Shown here piece by piece: positions 33,728-41,740 of a stretch of 41,740 nucleotides of DNA (position 1 is its first letter; each line of letters opens with the position of its first letter). The position numbers and the translations under genes were made by a program. This DNA is from Chitinophagaceae bacterium (lineage in GTDB: Bacteria; Bacteroidota; Bacteroidia; Chitinophagales; Chitinophagaceae): assembly GCA_020847395.1 (NCBI GenBank), contig JADLCD010000125.1:1-41740 (forward strand), read 5' to 3'. Under the pieces are notes generated by a model that worked only from the letters and a program-made list of their open reading frames with translations, searched no databases and was not told where the DNA came from.

Positions 33728-34351
33728 GGCTTCTTTTATAGCGGGTGGTGTAGTATTAAAAAACCTGGTAAAATCAAAGCCGTTTTTATAAAAATACAGC
33801 AATATTAAACCTATACCAATTGCGGCAAGTATACTTGCTCCAATCCACCATTTTTTGTTTCTTTCTGCAATAGCTGTTTCAGCTTCCTGCTGCCTGAAAA
33901 AGCTCTCACTAACTTCAACATCCCCACGAAGTATGGTGTGGTTAACATTGTTTCTTATTACTCTTACCGCAGGCACAGGCACCATAAAATCATATTGAAT
34001 TTTAGAAGCGTTTAATACGGTAATGCCATTATCTTCCATGCTGAATTCACCTACTTCTTTCCACGCAATTTTTTTTCCTTCTTTTAAGCTGTTTTTTATA
34101 TCGAAGGAAAAATCATTCAATTGCTTTATGGCTTCCCATTCCGCTATACCCGTTTGATTAGTGATGTATTGAAAAAGGCTTTTAGATGGTGTGTCCTTTG
34201 CATCATCTAATATTATTTTATAAGTTGGCGGTAAAATAACATGGTCAGAAAAATTGCTGATTGCAGGAATTTTCTGTAATTCCAGTGTGCCCAGCCCCGG
34301 TAATGCAAGCGTTTTATACTGAATTAAATATTTGTATAGTATATTAAACAT
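33710..34351 (-). CDS. HU-CCDC81-like domain membrane protein
   Basis: A 213-residue protein. The first about 60 residues (YLIQYKTLALPGLGTLELQKIPA, then PPTYKIILDD) fit the prokaryotic HU-CCDC81-type domain, with a second related domain over about residues 60-130. A single hydrophobic segment lies at about 168-187 (WWIGASILAAIGIGLILLYFY), followed by a short extracytoplasmic tail. There is no SPOR domain at the end, unlike longer relatives. The protein would sit in the inner membrane with its HU-like domains in the cytoplasm; such proteins are conserved in Bacteroidota, possibly linked to envelope or cell division, but this is not settled. It shares its direction with the TPR and barrel genes, though a terminator lies between. 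Confidence 0.75.
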   Translation of the reverse strand: MFNILYKYLIQYKTLALPGLGTLELQKIPAISNFSDHVILPPTYKIILDDAKDTPSKSLFQYITNQTGIAEWEAIKQLNDFSFDIKNSLKEGKKIAWKEVGEFSMEDNGITVLNASKIQYDFMVPVPAVRVIRNNVNHTILRGDVEVSESFFRQQEAETAIAERNKKWWIGASILAAIGIGLILLYFYKNGFDFTRFFNTTPPAIKEAPATYK

Positions 34352-34582
34352 ATCGAATATAATAAACCTAAGGTAGTATTTAATTATAGATTATAGGTTA
34401 CTTATTAAAATTAGCAGGGATTTCGCTTTTAACAAAAGCAACCTGCTGTAAGTTTTGAAAGAGATAACACAAAGAGGCATGCTACTTCAATTTTCGTATT
34501 GTTTCTATAGGAAAGATGAGAGCCGCACCCGTCATTCTGATCCGCCGGAATGTTGCTTTGAACTAAATGTATGTTGCGGCGG

Positions 34583-34647
34583 AGAGGAATCTGTTGGGCT
34601 GTAGTGCAAAAGATGAACATTAGCAACAATGCCCGGCAGATTTCTCT
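34583..34647. repeat. Long imperfect inverted repeat in the 362-base gap
   Basis: AGAGGAATCTGTTGGGC (34583-34599) and GCCCGGCAGATTTCTCT (34631-34647) match as inverted copies in 14 of 17 positions. The flanking GTCATTCTGATCCGCCGG text (about 34532) is the style of an interspersed repeat I remember from related genomes. The gap 34352-34713 has no gene; besides this repeat it holds the terminator of the barrel gene. Confidence 0.45.
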
Positions 34648-34667
34648 GATTAATTAGCCTAAAATTA

Positions 34668-34692
34668 AAGGGCTGCCATATATGCAGCCCTT
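34668..34692 (-). terminator. Terminator of the TPR/barrel operon
   Basis: AAGGGCTGC (34668-34676) pairs perfectly with GCAGCCCTT (34684-34692) around CATATAT. Read on the minus strand it lies about 20 bases after the barrel gene stop and is followed by TAATTTTAG. Confidence 0.7.
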
Positions 34693-34713
34693 GTTAAAAT
34701 GATAAGTATTATT

Positions 34714-36408
34714 TTATTGCCTTGTCAATGGTTTTGTAAAACTATCAAAATTGAATACGATGCCACCCATTATATTAAAGCCATATACTTCGTATTGATT
34801 CCAGCGCTGGTAAGTATTGTTGAATATATTATTTGCCTGCAACCAAAGGTTAAACTGCTTTGTAACACGAAACTCAAGCCCCGCATTAAGATCAACCGGG
34901 CTTCTTGCCGTTTCTGACCCTAAACTCCTGTTCATATATTTTGCTCCTTCAAAAAAGAAGAGATCAGATTTAAACCAAAGGTCTTTTAACAATCTCCAGC
35001 GCAGCGCAGCGCTTAATTCTCTTGGAATAACTCCCCAGGGCTGCTGCTGTGTTTTTTGTTTGCCGAATAAAAGCCAGTTAAATTTTGCAGATAGAGAAAA
35101 ATCTTCTGCCTGCACTACACCTGCTTCCCCGTGAACCTGGAAGGCATTTAATTTATCTTCTTTTAACGCTACAAATGTTTTGCCATCATTTAAAGTATTC
35201 AGCGCATAATCATTCACAAAAAGCGGCATATTATAAAACTGTACTAATCCTACTTTGGCATTGTAAAAGAATTTTTCAAGAAAAGTGCCTTTCAAACCAC
35301 CATAGGTTTCGTTTATTCTTGTATTGTACAGCGAACCAGGTAATGCCAGGTATGGATTTAAAGAAGCCCATCTTTGATAAGAACCTTTATCATAATGCAT
35401 CAGCCAGCCGAATTGAAGAATAGCTTCTTCTCCACTAAGTTTTACATCAGCCATCAAATCAGGCAACAGTTTAAAGTTTGAATTATCCCATGAGGGTATT
35501 GCGCCGCCATGTATGCTGAGTGATTCATTTTTGAAATTGATAGCAATAGGAACAGTAAAGATGAAGTTATTGATAGACTGCGCAGATTTAGGTGATAGTT
35601 GCGTGTAATCTGCATTAATGCCAAGTTTGATACTCAGCTCATCACTGATTCTTTTTTCAAGAGGTACATCACCCACAATATTAAATTCCCTGTTGCTATG
35701 GTTGTCATTAAAAAATGAAATCTTCACATCAGGGTGATATAATAAACCAAAACCCGTCTGGTCAATATTTCTGAAACCGATATTAGCATCAACGCCTAAA
35801 AATCGTTGCAACAATTCATTCTTATTATAATTGTGAGCGGTTTGATCATAGCCATACAGGTAATATGCTTTGTTGCTTAAGCCTAATTTACCGTATAACT
35901 CCTGGTTCCTGGCATTAATAGTACTGCCATACGCACTTGCGCCGGCATCAGCGTATTGCTGTCTCGGCACCGCGCTTCCTTTTGATGAAATATAATGACC
36001 CAGTATATTAAGTGAAGAGTTAGGTTTATTGTCGAGCGTTAAACCTACCTGTGCATAAGGCGTTTGAAAATTACCATAACCAAGTTTTATAAAATTAGTG
36101 GCAGCCCAGCTTCCGGCTGAATCAATATTTAATGGGGTGGGAGTAACAGCAGCAGGCTGATAAACCAGTGCAAGGCTGTTTACCGGTATAGTGTATTTAA
36201 AAGTTGGCTTTGTTGAATCCGGTACCGGCGAAGCCGCGTTGAAATTGATTTTTGCCGCATCTTTTAAAGTAGGTTTAAAAGATGAAGTAATATCAATGGT
36301 TTGTTTTTTTGCAGGCTCCTGCGCTTTTGCGGATGCATGTAAAAATAGTATACCGCTTGTGATTATGAATAACCTGGTAATATATATTCTTGTTTGCATT
36401 GTGATCAT
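34714..36408 (-). CDS. Plug-less TonB-receptor-like outer-membrane barrel
   Basis: A 564-residue protein with a signal peptide ending near residue 29 (SAKAQE). Its N-terminal segment (TIDITSSFKPTLKDAAKINF) precedes a beta-barrel with many alternating aromatic strands; the end is typical of TonB receptors (NNTYQRWNQYEVYGFNIMGG then IVFNFDSF). No plug domain or TonB box can be seen, so it is not an ordinary TonB-dependent transporter. Translation follows the TPR gene with only 29 bases between, indicating one operon. Such TPR plus barrel pairs recur in Bacteroidota. The role is probably in outer-membrane assembly or transport, without firm proof. Start M4 (36399) is equally possible. Confidence 0.75.
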   Translation of the reverse strand: MITMQTRIYITRLFIITSGILFLHASAKAQEPAKKQTIDITSSFKPTLKDAAKINFNAASPVPDSTKPTFKYTIPVNSLALVYQPAAVTPTPLNIDSAGSWAATNFIKLGYGNFQTPYAQVGLTLDNKPNSSLNILGHYISSKGSAVPRQQYADAGASAYGSTINARNQELYGKLGLSNKAYYLYGYDQTAHNYNKNELLQRFLGVDANIGFRNIDQTGFGLLYHPDVKISFFNDNHSNREFNIVGDVPLEKRISDELSIKLGINADYTQLSPKSAQSINNFIFTVPIAINFKNESLSIHGGAIPSWDNSNFKLLPDLMADVKLSGEEAILQFGWLMHYDKGSYQRWASLNPYLALPGSLYNTRINETYGGLKGTFLEKFFYNAKVGLVQFYNMPLFVNDYALNTLNDGKTFVALKEDKLNAFQVHGEAGVVQAEDFSLSAKFNWLLFGKQKTQQQPWGVIPRELSAALRWRLLKDLWFKSDLFFFEGAKYMNRSLGSETARSPVDLNAGLEFRVTKQFNLWLQANNIFNNTYQRWNQYEVYGFNIMGGIVFNFDSFTKPLTRQ

Positions 36409-36437
36409 TTTTTAAACATTAGTTAGTGAGTTAATCA

Positions 36438-39400
36438 TCAGCCTCCGATCTTGCTGTCTGTTTTTTCTTCCGTAATTACTTTTTGCAATTTGTCGTTTGC
36501 TTCGTTCTTAAGCTCTGTTATTTTGCTGTTGTCAACCACACTCTGTAATGTTGCTTTTGCATTGAAATAATCTTTTTCCTTTAAATAAATATCACCCAGT
36601 AAAATATATGCTTTGGTAATCCAGTAATCGTATGATCCGGATTTGTTGATGGTTTCAAAAGCTGCTTTATCTGCATTTTTCAGATCATTCAGCTTTAAAT
36701 ATGAGCTGGCTATTTCATATCTTGCTTCCGCCGCAAATGAAGCTTTATTAATGTTCACTACATTCCTGAAATTTTGTATAGCCTCTGAATACTGATTTTT
36801 ATCCTGCAGGCTTCTTGCCGTTACCATATACGCCAGCACTTTATCATCTACACTTATATTTTTTTCTTTCAATAATTCCTGCGCATTAGACACTGCATCC
36901 GCCCATTTTTTCTGTTGATACTGGCTGCGCAACATACCTCTCATTGCTTCTAAACGATTTTCACCACCTGCAGCCGATTCTTTAAGTTTAGTAAAATATT
37001 GCTCGGCTTTAGCATAATCCTGCAATTCAAAATAATATATCCTGCCGGCAGTAGAGGCAGCCATTTCTGCATACTTACTTGGGCCGCGATCAGCAACTTC
37101 TGCATAACCTGCCGAAGCATTTTTCCAGTCTTTACGCTGGTTATAAATTTCACTTCTTAAAAACCAGGCATCAATGGCATGAGCGCCATCAGGAAATTTA
37201 GACAGGTAAGTATTAAGCGCAGTAAAAGCGGCATTGTAATCCCTGTCTATATATTTATTTTCCGCTGCTTTGTAAGTAAGGTTTTCTTCTTCATTCACCG
37301 TTACTGACCTGCCTACACTTTTCATGAAGTTTACATACTCCTCTGTCCTTCCTTCTGCAGTATAAATAGCTTTTGCATTATCAATGGCTTCTTCGGCTTC
37401 CGGTGAGTTAGGGAATTGAGATACCAGTTTTTTGAACTGGTTAAGTGCTTCATCATTATTATCAAGATTATAATAACTCAACCCAAGTTTAAGTTGCGCC
37501 TCTGGTTTTAAATTGCCCGCAACCGGTGCATTGATAACATTATTTAAATACGGTACCGCATCACGATACTTTTCATCAGCAAGATATGTTTTAGCTATTT
37601 CAAGATTTGCATCCGGAATCAGCATAGAGGTAGGGAATTTTTTATCAAAACTTTTTAAAAGATTTATTTTTTCTGTTGAGCTGTTCACTCCTGCAACCAT
37701 CGCTGTTTGAAAAGTGGCGTAGTCAGCAGATGGCCATGAGTTACTGATTACAGTGCCATACATTGATCTGGCCTTCGCAAATTCTTTGTTCATATAATAG
37801 CAATCGGAAGCCCGGATATATGCATCCTGTTCAACCGGCTTTGCATTTAAAGCGGCATTTTTAACCTGTTCAAAAAAGTTTACGGCCTGCCTGTAATTTT
37901 CTTTGCGGTAATAGCAATAACCCAGGTTATATTTTGCGTTGGCAGAGCTTACTTCTCCTGAAGGCGTTCCGGGATTGTTCAGGTAATCATTGTAAAAACG
38001 GATAGCATCATCAAGACGATTTTGACGATAAGCGATTTCTCCCTGCCAGAAATTTACATAAGATATTACAGGCATATTGTATGGATCTTTCAATGCCTTA
38101 TCCAGCAATGCTTTTGCTCCGTTCAGATCCTGGTCGTTTATCAATTCCATCGCCCTGCCATACAATACCTTCGGGTACATTTTTTTGATGGCTTCTGAAG
38201 GAGATTGAATTTTCTCCAGTATATTCAGCGCTTCGCGGTAATTATTGGTATTGGCGAGAAGCCCTGCCGCAATTTCAGCAGCCTCTTTCTGGTAGGTTGA
38301 ATTAGGATACTCACCAAGAAATCTTCTGAATTCATTCAGCGCTATATCCTGGTAACCCAATTCGTAAGAAAGTTTTGCATAGTTGAATTTAGAAACCTCG
38401 CGTTGCGAAAGGTTTACATTATTGGTAGCGCCAAAGGAAAATGCATTTCTTGCATTGGCTTTATCGCCTAGCTTAAGATAAGCATCACCCAGTATATACA
38501 TAGCATTCTGGCTAAGAGAATCTTCTCCACCACTGAGTTGCTTTAAACCTTCAACAGCTTTTGGTAAATTGTTTGCCTTGTAGTAGCTATAGCTTAATTC
38601 ATACAATGTTTCCCGGCTAACTTTTTTTGATTTATTTACATACGATTCAAGATGTGGAAGCGCTTTTGCATAATCTCCTTTTTCAAAAAGGCTATGCCCA
38701 ACCAATTCTTCCATTGAAGCATCTTTTTTATTCTGGGGTTTATTCAGCGATTCTTCTCCATAGCTCAATGCCTTATCTTTTTGCCCCTGCATATAATATA
38801 TGTTGGCAACATATACCGGCACTATATTTCTGTAATAAGTGTCATTTTCTATTTTCTGAAATGCAGCCTGGGCTTCTTTATAATTCTTTTTTGAATAAGC
38901 TATCATGCCATAATAATAATTGGCATCCGTATAATTGGGGTCTGCGGAATTGGTAGCAATAGCTTTCAGCAGGGGAGAGGCTTTGTCATATTGGTTCATG
39001 GAGAAATATGCATAGCCCTGGTGAAACTTCATAGTAGCAATCTGGCGGTTACTTAAATTGCCGGTATTGGTTTGTTCATAATATGCAAGTGCATTGCTTA
39101 AATCGTTTCTTCTAAAATAATATTCCGCCAGGTAAAAACTCATTCTCTCTTTCAGAGAAGGGTTATAATTTACCCGCATAAAGTTTATAGCTTCATCAGC
39201 GGCAACACCTTCATTTTGCAACAGGCGGCAGGCAATGGTATAAAAATGTATATCATCATATACAATAACATTATTGCTTTTGTCGGTGGAGCGCGTAGCA
39301 AGGCTTAGCTCCCTGAAAACCGGGTAAGCCAAACTGAACTGTTCATTCTGAAAATATTCTTTTGCTTGCTTGTAAGCTGCATCCGGATCGGTGTGGATGG

Positions 39401-39473
39401 CGCTTTGCTGTGCGTATGCTCCTGCAAAAAAAGATGCTAAAGCAACAGCGGTTAAAATAAAACGTTTTTGCAT
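36438..39473 (-). CDS. Large periplasmic TPR protein (1011 aa)
   Basis: A 1011-residue protein with a signal peptide ending near residue 21 (FAGAYAQQ). Almost the whole of the rest is tetratricopeptide repeats of the kind AYKQAKEYFQNEQFSLAYP, KFHQGYAYFSMNQYDKASP, KYNLGYCYYRKENYRQAVNF and AQLKLGLSYYNLDNNDEALN, at least 15 repeats by eye. There is no lipobox Cys, so it is a soluble or peripherally bound periplasmic protein. The repeats should bind partner proteins. The barrel gene starts 29 bases after its stop, so the two proteins are probably made together and form a complex at the outer membrane. The exact function is not known to me. The protein is intact. Confidence 0.85.
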   Translation of the reverse strand: MQKRFILTAVALASFFAGAYAQQSAIHTDPDAAYKQAKEYFQNEQFSLAYPVFRELSLATRSTDKSNNVIVYDDIHFYTIACRLLQNEGVAADEAINFMRVNYNPSLKERMSFYLAEYYFRRNDLSNALAYYEQTNTGNLSNRQIATMKFHQGYAYFSMNQYDKASPLLKAIATNSADPNYTDANYYYGMIAYSKKNYKEAQAAFQKIENDTYYRNIVPVYVANIYYMQGQKDKALSYGEESLNKPQNKKDASMEELVGHSLFEKGDYAKALPHLESYVNKSKKVSRETLYELSYSYYKANNLPKAVEGLKQLSGGEDSLSQNAMYILGDAYLKLGDKANARNAFSFGATNNVNLSQREVSKFNYAKLSYELGYQDIALNEFRRFLGEYPNSTYQKEAAEIAAGLLANTNNYREALNILEKIQSPSEAIKKMYPKVLYGRAMELINDQDLNGAKALLDKALKDPYNMPVISYVNFWQGEIAYRQNRLDDAIRFYNDYLNNPGTPSGEVSSANAKYNLGYCYYRKENYRQAVNFFEQVKNAALNAKPVEQDAYIRASDCYYMNKEFAKARSMYGTVISNSWPSADYATFQTAMVAGVNSSTEKINLLKSFDKKFPTSMLIPDANLEIAKTYLADEKYRDAVPYLNNVINAPVAGNLKPEAQLKLGLSYYNLDNNDEALNQFKKLVSQFPNSPEAEEAIDNAKAIYTAEGRTEEYVNFMKSVGRSVTVNEEENLTYKAAENKYIDRDYNAAFTALNTYLSKFPDGAHAIDAWFLRSEIYNQRKDWKNASAGYAEVADRGPSKYAEMAASTAGRIYYFELQDYAKAEQYFTKLKESAAGGENRLEAMRGMLRSQYQQKKWADAVSNAQELLKEKNISVDDKVLAYMVTARSLQDKNQYSEAIQNFRNVVNINKASFAAEARYEIASSYLKLNDLKNADKAAFETINKSGSYDYWITKAYILLGDIYLKEKDYFNAKATLQSVVDNSKITELKNEANDKLQKVITEEKTDSKIGG

Positions 39474-39643
39474 AATAGTGTAATGGGTTATATGGCAAAC
39501 GCAAATATCAAACCATGCGTTGCACGAAGTTCCCCCCTCTTTTGTTACAATTTTCTTAAAGTAAAAATCGCGCTAAGATACTACTAACAATTTTTTTGTA
39601 AGGATCGGTTTTATAATCGTGTGGATAAAAGGTTTGTATCGCG

Positions 39644-39651
39644 TATTTTTG
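39644..39651 (+). promoter_or_regulatory. -7 box of the DoxX gene
   Basis: TATTTTTG, an exact TAnnTTTG match, ends 12 bases before the ATG at 39664. It lies inside the longer GTG-initiated reading frame, which argues for the ATG as start. The -33 region is weak. Confidence 0.45.
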
Positions 39652-39663
39652 CGAAAAAACAGA

Positions 39664-40071
39664 ATGAAACGGCTTTTATCTACAAGTTATACTGACTGGG
39701 CTTTTAACATTGCTTTATTTGTTTTGCGCATTACTGCAGGGTTGATGATGATACCACATGGTTATGACAAGCTTGTTCATTTTGCTGAAAAGAAAAATAC
39801 TTTTATGAACTTCCTTGGCATTGGAAGTGCGGCATCGCTTGCGCTGGTTATTTTCGCGGAATTTTTCTGTTCAATTTTTGTAATGATAGGTTTATTTACG
39901 CGCTTTACCGTATTACCACTTGTAATAGCAATGGCAGTGGCATTATTCAAATTACACGGCAGCGCTATTTTTACGCAGGGTGAAAAAGCCGGCTTATATC
40001 TCGCTATATTTCTCGGTATATTATTGGTTGGTCCCGGTAAAGCCAGTGTGGATGGCGTGATGGGGAAATAG
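39664..40071 (+). CDS. DoxX family membrane protein
   Basis: A 135-residue membrane protein with four hydrophobic segments, typical of DoxX. The text NIALFVLRITAGLMMIPHGYDKL, then IFAEFFCSIFVMIGLFTRFTVLPLV and the late GLYLAIFLGILLVGPGKASVDG is the DoxX pattern. Members are linked to quinol or thiosulfate oxidation in a few organisms, but most, like this one, have no proven activity. It sits in the inner membrane. The frame extends up to a GTG at 39619, but the -7 box at 39644-39651 and the charged beginning MKRLLSTSYTDW favour the ATG at 39664. It is convergent with dacB, with an inverted repeat between. Confidence 0.85.
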   Translation: MKRLLSTSYTDWAFNIALFVLRITAGLMMIPHGYDKLVHFAEKKNTFMNFLGIGSAASLALVIFAEFFCSIFVMIGLFTRFTVLPLVIAMAVALFKLHGSAIFTQGEKAGLYLAIFLGILLVGPGKASVDGVMGK

Positions 40072-40073
40072 GG

Positions 40074-40189
40074 TAATTTGAGATTTGAAATTGGCGATCG
40101 AGGTTATAAAAAGGAGCTAAAGTATACTCAAGCGTAAATCTATAAACTTAAAACAAAGACTGTCCTTCGCCATCTCAAATTTCAAATTC
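40074..40189. repeat. Inverted word repeat between doxX and dacB
   Basis: TAATTTGAGATTTGAAATTG and following GCGA (40074-40097) match the reverse complement of 40167-40189 in a permuted manner (GAATTTGAAATTTGAGATGG). The arms flank a 69-base AT-rich stretch. It lies between convergent genes and the right arm overlaps the dacB stop. It may act as a weak terminator or be another word repeat. Confidence 0.5.
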
Positions 40190-41579
40190 ACTTCAACTCA
40201 TCCAATACCTTATACATCTTTCTTACTAACGCGGTTGCCGATCCGTTATAATTATTAACGAGAAAAGAAAAGATATACGTTTTTCCAGAGGCAGCAGTGT
40301 GATAGCCGGTAAACCCTTTTACATTGGTAATAGTGCCGCTCTTCATTTTCATGCCATTATATAGTGGCAGTGATTGATAAAACGAAGCGAACCACGGCTG
40401 CTGTTTTGCGTATTTTAATAACTGCACCTGTGCATGGGTGGTAGTTCTGTTTAAAGGAGAAAGCCCTGAGCCGTCAAACATATTTAATTCTGTTGGGTTG
40501 ATGTCTTTCTCTTTCCAGAAATCTTTTAAAACGGCTAAACCGTTGTCTGTGCTGCCATATCCTTTTTTAATTAACCCGATAGTTTTAATCAAAGCTTCAG
40601 CATAAAGGTTTATGCTTTTCCTGTTCAGCCAAAAAATAATAGAATCGAGTGGGGGAGATGTTTCTGTATGAAATGGGTTGAATTTTTTAATTGTGTTTGT
40701 AAATAACTTGTCACTACTATTTGATGGAGACATCAAATTCAGTTTCATTAAACTGTCATTCAGTTCATTCACAAATTGCAAACTGCCTGAAGGAAATGCT
40801 CCTGAAATAGCAAACCTGGTTTCATTAACAGGTATGGTTCCTTTAATAATTCCTTCATTACCATTTACCGGAAAATAAATGTAGGCATTGTCGCCACTCC
40901 CGGTTTGTGCAGAAGTAACAAATGATTGTAGTGTATATTGATAGATAGAAGATGGTACAGTGGCTGCAATACTAACCGGGTCGCCGATTTTGTTCCCCGA
41001 TTTCAGAAGGATATCAAACTGGTTTTCGCGCCAGGTAAGTTTTTCTGAACCTGCACCATAATAATTGCCAACGTCCTGCCATATCCAGCCGTCTGGTATA
41101 TTATCGGCTCCACGGTTACTGCTGTCAATCAAAATATTTGTAAATGTTTTTTTCGGCAGGTTTTTAATTATTCTTTGCAACACATTTTCTGCTTTTGTAG
41201 TTTGCCACCTGCTGCTGCCTAAAGTTGGATCGCCGGAAGGTATGATGTATAATATAGTATTATTTATACTATCTGTTGCTACAGCAAAAGAGGTAGAATA
41301 AGTAAAGCTCCTGCCCAATAATTCAAATGCTGTAATGCTTGTAATTATTTTTTGGGTAGATGCGGGTGCTAATCCAATGCGGCTGTTTTTATCAAAAATA
41401 ATTTCGCCGGTTTTATCATCAATAATATACAGCGAACTTATAGCATTTGCCAGTTGTGAATCTTTTTCAAACTGTTGAAAAGCTATTTCTACTTTTTTTG
41501 AAACAGTTTGTGCTAATGTAACTACAGGTAAATATAATAGCCACATTAAACATACGATAGCTGAAGCTTTTAATTTCAT
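40188..41579 (-). CDS. dacB: D-alanyl-D-alanine carboxypeptidase/endopeptidase (PBP4, S13)
   Basis: A 463-residue penicillin-binding protein of the S13 family, acting on peptidoglycan peptides in the periplasm. A signal peptide ends near residue 24 (VTLAQ). The active-site motifs are Ser74-Thr-Gln-Lys77 (PASTQK), Ser322-Ile-Asn324 (KSINLYAEAL) and Lys413-Ser-Gly415 (MKSGT), all intact, with Ser in place of Thr in the last box as is common here. The DGSGLSPLNR block near residue 375 is typical of the family. It removes the terminal D-Ala or cuts cross-links. The gene is single and divergent from the possible gene at 41697. Confidence 0.93.
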   Translation of the reverse strand: MKLKASAIVCLMWLLYLPVVTLAQTVSKKVEIAFQQFEKDSQLANAISSLYIIDDKTGEIIFDKNSRIGLAPASTQKIITSITAFELLGRSFTYSTSFAVATDSINNTILYIIPSGDPTLGSSRWQTTKAENVLQRIIKNLPKKTFTNILIDSSNRGADNIPDGWIWQDVGNYYGAGSEKLTWRENQFDILLKSGNKIGDPVSIAATVPSSIYQYTLQSFVTSAQTGSGDNAYIYFPVNGNEGIIKGTIPVNETRFAISGAFPSGSLQFVNELNDSLMKLNLMSPSNSSDKLFTNTIKKFNPFHTETSPPLDSIIFWLNRKSINLYAEALIKTIGLIKKGYGSTDNGLAVLKDFWKEKDINPTELNMFDGSGLSPLNRTTTHAQVQLLKYAKQQPWFASFYQSLPLYNGMKMKSGTITNVKGFTGYHTAASGKTYIFSFLVNNYNGSATALVRKMYKVLDELK

Positions 41580-41696
41580 TACAAAAAATATTTAACTGCT
41601 GACTGCAAACAATTAATTTTATCCTTTAAAGAATGAAGATAGCAAACCATCATTAAAAATATCATAACAGCCTGGTAGTATGCTTACTGCATACGG

Positions 41697-41740
41697 ATGA
41701 CAGCAAAAAAGAAAAAAATGGAAGAATCAATAACAATACC
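41697..41740 (+). CDS. Possible start of a further gene
   Basis: An ATG at 41697 opens the frame MTAKKKKMEESITI to the window edge; a second ATG in the same frame is at 41718. It is only 14 complete codons, so no family can be told. A perfect inverted repeat GTATGC/GCATAC (41678-41683 and 41689-41694) lies just before the ATG and could be an operator or a leader hairpin. The direction is divergent from dacB, which makes a promoter-bearing gap of about 115 bases plausible. Called from context only. Confidence 0.3.
   Translation, partial: MTAKKKKMEESITI

Noticed and set aside
39619-39663. Upstream GTG start for the DoxX gene
   Set aside because: The -7 box TATTTTTG lies inside the extension, so the mRNA would begin after it.

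Overview
The window looks like chromosomal DNA of a Bacteroidota bacterium, most likely of the Chitinophagaceae. Reasons: AT-rich sequence, mostly absent Shine-Dalgarno sites, promoters of the TTTG / TAnnTTTG type, an HU-CCDC81-like membrane protein beside a plug-less TonB-receptor-like barrel and a giant TPR protein, GH109/GH36 enzymes, and a lipoprotein fusing a hydrolase, a beta-propeller and cytochrome c. No rRNA, tRNA, CRISPR array, transposase, integrase or phage gene was seen. Family calls come from motifs and remembered family features, not from database searches.

Layout. 1-2768: the end of an outer-membrane barrel gene, a terminator, and the RNA-binding accessory factor tex. 2769-6154: a repeat-bearing stretch with a decayed small-gene cassette, then a secreted GH36 alpha-galactosidase; near-identical double hairpins follow both tex and the galactosidase gene. 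6155-11025: a secreted serine hydrolase, then a run of minus-strand housekeeping or stress genes (HD phosphohydrolase, YbaK-type deacylase interrupted by a stop at codon 4, DUF4256, YdeI-like, SRPBCC plus ArsR-type regulator). 11167-16421: an M3 metallopeptidase, a PbfA-like PLP enzyme and a second serine hydrolase. 16617-22175: six minus-strand metabolic genes (M19 dipeptidase, hydroxyacyl-CoA dehydrogenase-like, fatty-acid desaturase, FAD oxidoreductase, CutC). 22399-32506: carbohydrate-linked genes (GH109-like Gfo/Idh/MocA protein, MFS transporter, SGNH/propeller/cytochrome lipoprotein, sugar-phosphate isomerase-like protein), with a SRPBCC protein, a WalJ-type MBL hydrolase and a metallophosphatase among them. 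32659-39473: two small unknown genes, then the HU-like protein, barrel protein and 1011-residue TPR protein. 39664-41740: DoxX, the D-Ala-D-Ala carboxypeptidase DacB, and the possible start of a further gene.

How genes work together. The ArsR-type regulator and SRPBCC protein form an evident two-gene operon with a promoter whose spacer and start region each carry a copy of one palindrome, predicting autoregulation. The TPR and barrel genes are co-transcribed and probably act together at the envelope. The sugar genes fit uptake and oxidation of amino sugars or glycosides, but they are not one operon and lack SusC/SusD here.

I found no clear new defence or mobile system. The most notable observations are the nested operators, the nonsense codon in the YbaK-like gene, a MITE-like 0.13-kb palindromic element, the decayed cassette, a start codon in a perfect hairpin loop, and several families of intergenic repeats.
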